Source: Pseudoalteromonas sp. XMcav2-N
Lineage (GTDB): Bacteria > Pseudomonadota > Gammaproteobacteria > Enterobacterales > Alteromonadaceae
Assembly (NCBI RefSeq): GCF_024124545.1
Contig: NZ_JAMXSF010000001.1
Span: forward strand, 248,001-312,000
Reading direction: 5' to 3'
DNA length: 64,000 nucleotides
A model generated the notes under the pieces. It saw nothing but the letters and a program-made list of their open reading frames with translations. It was not told where the DNA came from and searched no databases. Made by a program: the position numbers and the translations under genes. Below are positions 35,267 through 43,536 of this stretch, piece after piece; positions within the stretch are counted from its first letter, which is position 1; each line of letters opens with the position of its first letter.

Positions 35267-38200
35267 TGTGGTATAGACTATTAGGCTTGCTGAGTTGTAT
35301 CTGTGTGTTCAGCATCCAGGCCGAGGATATCGAGTTATTTGTTAAACATGACATCTCAAACTCTGAAAAGTCACGTGTGCTGGTTGTCTTTGATACCTCG
35401 GGGAGTATGGCGTGGGACGTGAAGGACGGTCAGCGTTGTTATGAATATCGTAGTGGGCGGTTTCGCAGCATTGATTGCTTTGATTCTTCTCAAACCAGTA
35501 AACGTTGTTATAAGGTACGCAATGGCTGGTATCAGCAGTCAAATTGTGGCGACAGCCGCTTAAAGGTGGCGCAGGATGCGATTACGACACTGGTAGATGA
35601 TAACCCGGATTTTGATATTGGCTTAATGCGACTTTATTCCAGTTCAGGCGGGTATGTACTGAATGGCCTGGGTGCCAGTACAACAACGCTAAAAAACAAA
35701 ATAGCCAACTTGCCTGCCAGTGGCAGTACACCTTTGTCAGAAACCCTCTGGGAAGCTTATCTTTACCTGACTGGTAAACGTGTGCTCTACGGGCAGAATA
35801 AAAGTGACCGTGATCGCAGCGTTGAAAGTAATGGTTATTATATTTCACCCTTTAAGCCAGATCCGCTGGCGCCGAAACGTTGCGACACGTCCACCAATAT
35901 CATTCTCATGACAGATGGCGATCCGACCAGCGACTCAGCACGCAATACGGACATCTACAATAAATATGTGTCTACATTTGGCTCAGTGCCTAGCAGAGTA
36001 TCCAATAACTACCTTAATTCACTCGCCAAAGTGATGAGAGGAACGCCTGAAACACAGGTCGATCTGTACCCCAGTACGCCGGAAGAGCTGGACTTTGCCC
36101 GTACCTATACCATAGGTTTTGGTACGGGGATGTCCAATGCGGGTAAAGCTTTACTTGAGCAAACCGCACTTGATGGTGGCGGTGAATACAAACATGCGAA
36201 CACGGCCTCTGAGTTGTCCGAAGCATTAAAAGCGACAATCACGAACATTCGCGAAAAGAGTGACAGCTTTTCATCACCTTCTGTATCAACCAGTAGCTCT
36301 GATTTGAGTCGTAGTGGAGACTCTATCTATTACACTATGTTTTATCCTGAAACCCATACCCGATGGCGGGGCAACCTGAAAAAGCTCAAAGTGAAAGGGG
36401 CCGTGATACATGGTATGGGCAGCAATAGCCATGCCATTGATGAAGAGGGGGTTATTGCGGATAACGTGACCACTTACTGGTCTCAGGCCGGCTCTAAAGA
36501 CGGTTCAAAAGTTGGGGTCGGTGGCGTTAACTACCAGCTATCGCGACAAACAACGCGTAAACTGTATTCAGATTATGGAAAAGGCACCTTAATGTCTTTC
36601 GACTACGCCACCGCGTTGATCGCTGCGGGCGGTAACTTGTCAAAATTGAGTACCATGTTTTCGGTGGATAACGCCGCTCAGGTACCTGATGTGATTAACT
36701 GGTCGAGGGGGATTGACGTTAACGATGAAAACAACAATGGCTCGACCACAGACCGACGTGACACCATTTTTGGCGATCCCTTGCATTCCAGGCCTGTGAC
36801 ACTGGATTATGGTAATGGCGATTTGCGAGTGATTGTGGGTACCAATGCCGGGTTCCTTCATATGTTTAAGGACAACGGTGAGACTGTGAAGGAAAGCTGG
36901 GCATTTGTTCCCGGGTCCTTACTAGACATACTCAGACCTCAAATGGTGCGCCAGGACGATACCAAGCTTTACGGCATGGACGGTCCGATAACGGTTTACT
37001 TCTGGGACAAGAATGACGATGGTAAGGTCGGCAGCGGAGAGCGCGTTTGGCTCATTGCTGGCATGCGCCGCGGTGGTAACGAATACTATGGATTCGATAT
37101 TACGTCTCCTGATAACCCAAGGCTGTTGTGGGGAGGCCCTATCAAAGGCGGGTCTGCACCCTTTGAACAACTGGCACAAACCTGGTCTAAACCTTTGGTC
37201 ACCTTTATTAAATCTAAGCCTGATACGCCAGTTGTTATCTTTGGCGCCGGATATGATACCAATAAAGACAATGCGCTTTTTTCTAACGATAGCATCGGCC
37301 GGGGTATTTATATTGTTGACATAGAAACGGGTAAGCCATACTGGAGCCTGACTGCGGCCAATGGCTTTACAGGTAAGCACAGTATTGCCGCAGATCTCAG
37401 TACCGTAGACTCTGACTATGATGGGTATATTGATCGTATCTATGCAACGGATACTGGTGGGGGCATTTGGCGTGTTGACATGCCCGGGACCAATCCAACC
37501 GACAGTGAAACCCCCTGGACTCATTTTAAACTGGCGAGTTTAAGTGGTGGAACAGATAATAATAAGCGTCGCTTTTTTTACCGCCCGGTTGTGGCTCGTA
37601 CCTATTTTTCTAAGGTATCAACTGAAACGGTAAATGGTCAGACGATCACGATCCGCAGGGATATCCCTTATGAAGGGCTGCTGATTGGCAGTGGTAACCG
37701 AGCCAAGCCGACGTCTACCGCTGTGCAGGACTTTCTCTATATGGTCCGGGATGAAAACACCAAAACACAATCATTCAGAGGGGACAATGTACCGGCAACC
37801 ATCAAATCATCAAACCTTTTGAATGTCACCAATGATCCCTTCTACTCTCGGTTGGATGATTTTGACCGGTTTGTGGAAAAAGAGGTTGAGCTGGGTTTGG
37901 CAAGCGGCTGGAAACTGAAACTTGCTGAAGGCGAAAAAGCGATGGCGGCAGCGACCATTGTTGCAGGCGTAGCCTATTACACAACTTTTACGCCTGCCAG
38001 TGTTGAGATAAATGAGTGCTCAATTACAGCGGGCAGGGGAAGGTTATATGCGTTACATCTGAACTATGGTATGCAGATGTTGGATCTGAGAAGTTTTCAG
38101 ACTACCGCAGAAGTGCCGGACACACCCAGAGTACACTTTAGTGAACATACCAATGAGGATGGCAGTACCACCATAAAAGCACAGTTGATCAGTCCTATTG

Positions 38201-38385
38201 TGACTGAAAGCAGTGACGATGTTATAGATGGCAAGATCCGGCTGGTCGAACCTGAAGCTGCCGCACCATACCGAAAATCAGACGGAACCGTTGGCGGTCC
38301 AATCGGCATAAATGACGTACAAATCGAAATGCAAACGCGGTTATTGTACATATACAAAAAAGAAGAGCATGATGAAAAGAACTAA
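35263..38385 (+). CDS. pilY1: Type IV pilus tip adhesin PilY1
   Basis: A 1040-residue exported protein (signal peptide about 1-20). The N-terminal von Willebrand A-like domain has the MIDAS residues DTSGS (44-48) and TDGD (217-220), with two Cys pairs between. The C-terminal beta-propeller carries calcium-type loops DKNDDGKVGSGE (582-593) and DSDYDGYID (716-724), the latter corresponding to the calcium site needed for PilY1 function in P. aeruginosa, followed by RIYATDTGGGIWRVDM. PilY1 acts at the pilus tip in adhesion, surface sensing and control of extension and retraction. It overlaps pilX by 4 and pilE by 17 bases. Confidence 0.95.
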   Translation: MMWYRLLGLLSCICVFSIQAEDIELFVKHDISNSEKSRVLVVFDTSGSMAWDVKDGQRCYEYRSGRFRSIDCFDSSQTSKRCYKVRNGWYQQSNCGDSRLKVAQDAITTLVDDNPDFDIGLMRLYSSSGGYVLNGLGASTTTLKNKIANLPASGSTPLSETLWEAYLYLTGKRVLYGQNKSDRDRSVESNGYYISPFKPDPLAPKRCDTSTNIILMTDGDPTSDSARNTDIYNKYVSTFGSVPSRVSNNYLNSLAKVMRGTPETQVDLYPSTPEELDFARTYTIGFGTGMSNAGKALLEQTALDGGGEYKHANTASELSEALKATITNIREKSDSFSSPSVSTSSSDLSRSGDSIYYTMFYPETHTRWRGNLKKLKVKGAVIHGMGSNSHAIDEEGVIADNVTTYWSQAGSKDGSKVGVGGVNYQLSRQTTRKLYSDYGKGTLMSFDYATALIAAGGNLSKLSTMFSVDNAAQVPDVINWSRGIDVNDENNNGSTTDRRDTIFGDPLHSRPVTLDYGNGDLRVIVGTNAGFLHMFKDNGETVKESWAFVPGSLLDILRPQMVRQDDTKLYGMDGPITVYFWDKNDDGKVGSGERVWLIAGMRRGGNEYYGFDITSPDNPRLLWGGPIKGGSAPFEQLAQTWSKPLVTFIKSKPDTPVVIFGAGYDTNKDNALFSNDSIGRGIYIVDIETGKPYWSLTAANGFTGKHSIAADLSTVDSDYDGYIDRIYATDTGGGIWRVDMPGTNPTDSETPWTHFKLASLSGGTDNNKRRFFYRPVVARTYFSKVSTETVNGQTITIRRDIPYEGLLIGSGNRAKPTSTAVQDFLYMVRDENTKTQSFRGDNVPATIKSSNLLNVTNDPFYSRLDDFDRFVEKEVELGLASGWKLKLAEGEKAMAAATIVAGVAYYTTFTPASVEINECSITAGRGRLYALHLNYGMQMLDLRSFQTTAEVPDTPRVHFSEHTNEDGSTTIKAQLISPIVTESSDDVIDGKIRLVEPEAAAPYRKSDGTVGGPIGINDVQIEMQTRLLYIYKKEEHDEKN

Positions 38386-38794
38386 TCGTACAGTATTGGG
38401 ATTCACCCTGATTGAGCTGATGATCACCATCGCAATCCTGGGTATTTTAGCCAGCATCGCCTACCCCAGTTATTCACAGTATGTGAAGCGTGCAGCCAGA
38501 GCAGAAGCGGCGACCACTTTACTTGATGCTGCTAATAAACAAGAGCAGTATTTTGTGGATAACCGACAATATGCCAGCACATTAGCTGATCTGGGACTGC
38601 AAACTACAACGGAGAACGATTACTTTACCCTGACCATAGCACTGGGTGCCAATCTGAATACCTTTACAATTACAGCCACGGCATCGGGGGGGCCGCTTGA
38701 GGACGATCCTGATTGTACCACCTTAACCATCGATAACTTAAATATTCGCGGGAGTACAGGTAATTTCACCGCCGATCAATGCTGGGGGCGATGA
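38369..38794 (+). CDS. pilE: Type IV minor pilin PilE
   Basis: A 141-residue prepilin with leader MMKRTNRTVLG and site G-FTLIELMITIAILGILASIAYPSYSQYV, among the most canonical pilin N termini. Two Cys near the end (DPDC and DQCW) would form the D-region disulfide loop. The start at 38369 is chosen because it follows AAGAAGAGC and gives a normal leader; the frame opens earlier at 38312 inside pilY1 without a site. It is the last gene of the pilV-E operon. Confidence 0.93.
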   Translation: MMKRTNRTVLGFTLIELMITIAILGILASIAYPSYSQYVKRAARAEAATTLLDAANKQEQYFVDNRQYASTLADLGLQTTTENDYFTLTIALGANLNTFTITATASGGPLEDDPDCTTLTIDNLNIRGSTGNFTADQCWGR

Positions 38795-39029
38795 TCATTA
38801 CAGCGATGCAGATAAGGTGCTAGCCCTGTTTTTACTTCAACAGCGACACTGTTCGACACTGCGTTCACTGCGCCTGAATGAACCGTTTTGTGCAAAGGTA
38901 CACAATACTAACCATTTCTAATCACTGGCCAACGAGGGTGCGCGTAACTGAATTGTTAAACCGCGCCGCTACCGACTTCCCCTGCTGGACACATCAAGCG
39001 CTGTGGTGCTGCAAGCTTGGTACTCATAG

Positions 39030-39545
39030 TTAGCGGCATTTTGTCGTTTCTCTGAGTCTGCTTCGGCCAATCACACTGACAGATAAAGCGAGCCCGATAG
39101 GATCTCCTCGAAGGCGCCTGGCACAGTACACAAAGGTACCATTACCAAACCCCCTTAAAGTACCTGTATGTTTAAATGTAATCGCTTTTCGGGGGTAGTC
39201 TAATGTGTCGCTGGCCGTGATCCCCGACAATACCAGTAGTTTGATATCTCCGTTATCGAACTGAGCGCGATCCTGATAATCGGTGAATACAGTGAGCTCC
39301 TTGTGCCACAGGGTGGTGCATTGACCATTAACCAGCGGGCAAATAGTAACAGGCGCATTGTGTGTGATAGCAAGCAATCGCGACAAGGTCAGGTGTCGGT
39401 CGATATTCAGCAGCGCAGTTTTGGGTCTGTCCAGTTCCGTCAGCGCATGGATGGCAGGGGCGGAGAGTAGTACCATCACGCCAAACAGCGCCATGCAAAT
39501 GATCAATTCAAACAGGGTAAACCCTAAGCAGTTCCTTAAAGTCAT
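39030..39545 (-). CDS. GspH/FimT-family pseudopilin
   Basis: A 171-residue prepilin-like protein with leader MTLRNCLG and site G-FTLFELI, hydrophobic helix ICMALFGVMVLLSAPAI, then a GspH-type globular domain ending in FVYCARRLRG and a Cys at the C terminus. FimT/FimU-type proteins join the minor-pilin complex. It is on the strand opposite to the pil operon and converges with pilE across 235 bases. The start at 39545 is preferred to an in-frame one at 39563 because it gives a normal short leader. Confidence 0.8.
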   Translation of the reverse strand: MTLRNCLGFTLFELIICMALFGVMVLLSAPAIHALTELDRPKTALLNIDRHLTLSRLLAITHNAPVTICPLVNGQCTTLWHKELTVFTDYQDRAQFDNGDIKLLVLSGITASDTLDYPRKAITFKHTGTLRGFGNGTFVYCARRLRGDPIGLALSVSVIGRSRLRETTKCR

Positions 39546-39719
39546 GAGTATGCATCCGTGCATGAGTCATCTTTTCAGCTTAGATGGAGCGCGTCATATC
39601 ACAAGGGGTATGAAGAATTATCACAGAAGGAGTTGTTGAGCAGCTGTCTCAGAACTTATTCCATGGCTGTACATGTATCTTGCTCATGATCACACATATA
39701 ATAACCCAGAGCGAAGCGA

Positions 39720-40259
39720 TTAATTACAGGTGAGCTGGGTATCGCCGCGATAGAGTGCAGAACCCACAACGCTGATCTCTAACTGTTGATTAGCGAAGTT
39801 GGTTGCTGAAGGACAATAGACAAAGCTGCTGGCTTGTTGCATTGCTGTACGGCCACTTGAATCGAAGCGCAAACTAGCGCTTGGGAATGAAAGGGCATCG
39901 TTTGCTGGTACTCGTTCCATCACACGCAACAGATCATCTGCATCGGCGTTATAAGAACCGTTATTGTTGCGGTCTAGAAATACGGTGATGCGGTTGCTTT
40001 GCCAGTCAGTCAGGCAGATAAAATCGCTATTGGTTTCAACCAGCGTTTGGCTTGCCGGGCAAATGACAATGATTTCATCCGTTGCGGTAGCATGGGCTCT
40101 GGCAAATGTCACAGTGCGTTTGAGTTCCTGAAGGTAGGTTTCAGAACGGGTGGAACTTGAAATATTTGCCCCAAACGACAACGCAATGGCAGACAACAAG
40201 CCCAAAATGGCAATCGTGACAATGAGTTCAATAAGTGTAAATCCAGCAAGTTTTTTCAT
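39720..40259 (-). CDS. FimT/FimU-type minor pilin
   Basis: A 179-residue prepilin with leader MKKLAG, site G-FTLIELIVTIAILGLLSAIAL and a GspH-like domain (VICPAS...CLTDWQSNRITVFLDRNNNG...SFVYCPS...LTC) with conserved Cys and the DRNNNGSYNADADD acidic loop. The domain matches FimU, which stands first in the P. aeruginosa minor-pilin operon but is here at the far end on the opposite strand. It precedes the second GspH-like gene by 174 bases on the same strand, probably a pair. ATG at 40259 is favoured over GTG at 40268. Confidence 0.85.
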   Translation of the reverse strand: MKKLAGFTLIELIVTIAILGLLSAIALSFGANISSSTRSETYLQELKRTVTFARAHATATDEIIVICPASQTLVETNSDFICLTDWQSNRITVFLDRNNNGSYNADADDLLRVMERVPANDALSFPSASLRFDSSGRTAMQQASSFVYCPSATNFANQQLEISVVGSALYRGDTQLTCN

Positions 40260-40385
40260 CGTACACAACCAAAAATAGGAATAACTACTGATTATTATAG
40301 TGCGTCTTTTCGTTTATTAATTCAATCGCTTTGTTTGCCTTGTTTTGTTGGATTGTCTAAAATCGACGCATTACCAAAGGGATAA

Positions 40386-40733
<348 letters not shown>

Positions 40734-40736
40734 TAT

Positions 40737-40754
40737 CAATTGCACTTAATTAAG
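40737..40754. repeat. Short repeat, copy after glnB
   Basis: CAATTGCACTTAATTAAG, a one-mismatch copy of the 18-mer at 7788-7805 and similar to the left end of the element at 63556-63765. It starts 4 bases after the glnB stop. Confidence 0.5.
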
Positions 40755-40796
40755 CAAATGATGTAGCAGGCAACTGACTTATCAAGAAAAGATATA

Positions 40797-40833
40797 AAAG
40801 CGCCGGGTACTGCAACCAGTCCCGGCGTTTTCG
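40797..40833. terminator. Terminator between glnB and bamD
   Basis: The stem CGCCGGGTACT / CAGTCCCGGCG (one bulge) is flanked by A4 and T4, allowing use from both strands between convergent genes. Confidence 0.8.
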
Positions 40834-40852
40834 ATTGATCAGTGAAGTGCTG

Positions 40853-41620
40853 TTATTGCTGACGCTGTTGGTTTTGCTCTTTGGCTCTGCGAGCGTTGTC
40901 GCTGAGCTCTTCAAGTCCAAGCATTGCGTAGCTCTTTTCCATCATTTCAAGGGCAGGTACCAGATAGCTGCTTTGTGAAAAGTGTTCTACAACATACTTG
41001 CCCCGATTGGCTGCGGCAAGATAGGCTTCACGCTCAAAGTAATAGTTGGCGACCTTCAGTTCATAACGTGCCATTTTGTTTAGCAACCAGGCAAGGCGCT
41101 TTTTGGCTTCCGGCACATAGGCACTGTCAGGATAATTCTTTACCAGAGTCGATAAGTCCTGAAAAGCAACGCGTGTCCGGCTTGGGTCGCGGTCTGCACG
41201 GTCAATACCAAAGTATTCCTGGAAGCCATTCTCATCTGCCTTAATGTTGATCAGGCCCCGCATGTAGTACATGTAGTCGAGGTTTTTATGGTTGGGATTA
41301 AGGCGTAAAAAGCGATCTACTGTCGCTAAAGCCTGTTCTGTGTTCCCTGTTTGATAAAAGGCATATACCAAGTCCATTTGTACCTGATGAGAGTAAGGGC
41401 CAAATGGATAGCGTGAGTTGATGGCACTCAGTAGTTCAATCGCACGGGCATATAGGCCAGAGTCGAGTGTTTGTTTGGCGTCTTCGTACAATGCCTGCAC
41501 AGATTTATTTGGTACGCGTTCGATTTCTTCTTGTTCTGGGGCGGATGAGCAGGCTGCTAATCCCAATACAGATGCGCTCAATACGATTGCAAAAGCGCGT
41601 TTTCCCAACGTCTTTATCAT
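40853..41620 (-). CDS. bamD: Outer-membrane assembly lipoprotein BamD
   Basis: A 255-residue lipoprotein with lipobox LAAC (Cys 24) and a chain of tetratricopeptide-like helices: LYEDAKQTLDSGLYARAIELL, QMDLVYAFYQTGNTEQALATVDRFL and a region for BamC/BamA contact. BamD is the essential partner of BamA in folding beta-barrels such as the TonB receptors in this window. It is divergent from rluD, the gene order of E. coli and other gammaproteobacteria. The C-terminal tail is rich in Gln and Arg. Confidence 0.95.
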   Translation of the reverse strand: MIKTLGKRAFAIVLSASVLGLAACSSAPEQEEIERVPNKSVQALYEDAKQTLDSGLYARAIELLSAINSRYPFGPYSHQVQMDLVYAFYQTGNTEQALATVDRFLRLNPNHKNLDYMYYMRGLINIKADENGFQEYFGIDRADRDPSRTRVAFQDLSTLVKNYPDSAYVPEAKKRLAWLLNKMARYELKVANYYFEREAYLAAANRGKYVVEHFSQSSYLVPALEMMEKSYAMLGLEELSDNARRAKEQNQQRQQ

Positions 41621-41741
41621 TTTATTTTACTACCTTCGTTATCAGGCTAGGCCAAGTCGGCAAAACCGAGTAAACTATGCATTTATGCGATTCTAACCCA
41701 GTCGAGCATGGCTTGCACTGGTATTTTAGGTAAAGTTACAC

Positions 41742-42719
41742 ATGTCTGAGCAAATTTCTCTACAAGCCGATGTGCCAGTGGAACTGGGCGGTAAACGTCT
41801 AGACCAGATTTTGGCGCAATTGTTCCCCGATTTTTCACGTTCCAGAATAAAAACTTGGATCCTTGACGAAAAAGTCACCGTCAACGGTGATGTACTGGCG
41901 ATCCCTAAGGAAAAACTGCTGGGTGGTGAAGTGGTTGCGGTGGAAACGCAAATTGAGGCTGAACGGGAGTACGAAGCGCAGGACATCGCGTTAGATATTG
42001 TTTATGAAGATGACGACATCCTAGTGATCAATAAGCCAATGGGTCTGGTTGTACATCCTGGTGCTGGCAACCCCAACGGTACCGTGCTGAATGCATTGTT
42101 ACATCACCACCCCGAGATCATTAACGTCCCACGTGCGGGCATAGTGCACCGTCTTGATAAAGACACCACGGGATTGATGGTGGTGGCCAAGACCATAGTT
42201 GCGCAAACACATCTGGTGAAAAACCTTCAGGCACGTGAAAACTTTACCCGTGAGTATGAAGCGATATGTAATGGCACCATGACCGCCGGTGGCATGATAG
42301 AAAAGCCCATTGGTCGCCATGCCACTAAACGTACCCACATGGCAATCCATGAAATGGGTAAACCGGCGATTACGCATTACCGGGTTGCGGAAAAATTCCG
42401 CGCACACACGCGCTTGCGGTTACGCCTTGAAACTGGCCGTACCCACCAGATCCGTGTGCATATGGCTTATCTCAAGCATCCTCTGGTGGGGGATCAGCTT
42501 TATGGTGGTCGTCCCTGTCCGCCACGCAATGCATCTCCAGAGTTTCTTGATACGCTTCGGGGCTTTAAACGTCAGGCACTGCATGCGGTAAAATTGCGTA
42601 TCGCACATCCTGTCAGTGGTGAGGTCATGACCTGGGAAGCGCCGATCCCAGAAGATATGCAGGAGCTCACCGCGGCACTGCGTGAAGATAGCAAACAGAA
42701 CCCACAGATAGATTACTAA
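41742..42719 (+). CDS. rluD: 23S rRNA pseudouridine synthase RluD
   Basis: A 325-residue synthase with an N-terminal S4-type RNA-binding domain (RLDQILAQLFPDFSRSRIKTWI) and the RluA-family catalytic domain HRLDKDTTGL with catalytic Asp 139, the same number as in E. coli. It forms pseudouridines 1911, 1915 and 1917 in helix 69 of 23S rRNA. pgeF starts one base after its stop, so they are co-transcribed. Confidence 0.97.
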   Translation: MSEQISLQADVPVELGGKRLDQILAQLFPDFSRSRIKTWILDEKVTVNGDVLAIPKEKLLGGEVVAVETQIEAEREYEAQDIALDIVYEDDDILVINKPMGLVVHPGAGNPNGTVLNALLHHHPEIINVPRAGIVHRLDKDTTGLMVVAKTIVAQTHLVKNLQARENFTREYEAICNGTMTAGGMIEKPIGRHATKRTHMAIHEMGKPAITHYRVAEKFRAHTRLRLRLETGRTHQIRVHMAYLKHPLVGDQLYGGRPCPPRNASPEFLDTLRGFKRQALHAVKLRIAHPVSGEVMTWEAPIPEDMQELTAALREDSKQNPQIDY

Positions 42720-42720
42720 T

Positions 42721-43446
42721 ATGATCTATCCAGATTGGCCGTTACAGGGGGTCGTTGGCGCCCTGTCTACCACAAGGCAGGGAGGCGTATCTGCGTCCCC
42801 TTTTGATGGTTTCAATCTGGCCTATCATGTCGGCGACGCGCCGCAGGCCGTCGCACAGAACAGGGCACGGTTGCAGGCTGAGGTCTCGTTGCCAATCGTC
42901 TGGCTGGAGCAAGTACACGGTAACACTGTCATCGATGCTGATGATGAGTATGATATTGCTTCACTTCCTCAGGCTGATGCCATTTTTACCCGTTCTTCTC
43001 AATTTGCTTTGGCAATCATGACTGCCGACTGTTTACCTGTGCTGGTTGCCAGTGAAGACGGTCTGGAAATAGCGGCGGTTCATTGTGGCTGGCGGCCATT
43101 GGTGGCAGGGATTCTTGCTAAGACTCTGGCGCATTTTAAAACGCCTGCGAGTCAATTACATGTCTGGTTAGGGCCTGCTATTGGTCCTCAGGCTTTTGAA
43201 GTAGGCAAAGAGGTCGTTGATCAGTTTGTCGCACTCAGCTGGGTACACAGCCAGGCGTTCGTGCGCCAGAAAAACGGTCAGTATCTGGCTGATATTTACC
43301 TTCTTGCCAGACAGCAACTGAGTGAACTGGGTGTCACTGCTGTGTCTGAGCACGCACACTGTACGGTTGCTCATCCTCAATATTATTTTTCTTATCGCAG
43401 AGATAGACGCTGCGGTCGAATGGCCAGTTTGATTTGGCGCAAATAA
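42721..43446 (+). CDS. pgeF: Peptidoglycan editing factor PgeF (YfiH)
   Basis: A 241-residue laccase-domain protein with the metal/active-site motifs VHGNTV, TADCLPVLV and AAVHCGWRPLVAGI, plus LGPAIGP and SYRRD at the end. In E. coli YfiH removes misincorporated amino acids from UDP-MurNAc intermediates; older annotations call it a polyphenol oxidase. It is coupled to rluD and followed by clpB, which has its own promoter. Confidence 0.93.
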   Translation: MIYPDWPLQGVVGALSTTRQGGVSASPFDGFNLAYHVGDAPQAVAQNRARLQAEVSLPIVWLEQVHGNTVIDADDEYDIASLPQADAIFTRSSQFALAIMTADCLPVLVASEDGLEIAAVHCGWRPLVAGILAKTLAHFKTPASQLHVWLGPAIGPQAFEVGKEVVDQFVALSWVHSQAFVRQKNGQYLADIYLLARQQLSELGVTAVSEHAHCTVAHPQYYFSYRRDRRCGRMASLIWRK

Positions 43447-43470
43447 ATCTCGCTCTTTTGCTTTACACAC

Positions 43471-43499
43471 CTTGATCAAACTCGCTGTGATACCCATTT
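43471..43499 (+). promoter_or_regulatory. Sigma-32 (heat-shock) promoter of clpB
   Basis: CTTGAT (43471-43476) and ACCCATTT (43492-43499) are separated by 15 bases. The sigma-32 consensus is CTTGAA and CCCCATNT with 13-17 bases. It ends 37 bases before the clpB start. Confidence 0.72.
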
Positions 43500-43536
43500 T
43501 ATAGGTAATTAAGTTATTTATAAGGTTATTTAGGGT

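Noticed and set aside
36922..37524. 200-codon frame antisense to pilY1
   Set aside because: It is the antisense shadow of a strongly supported coding region.
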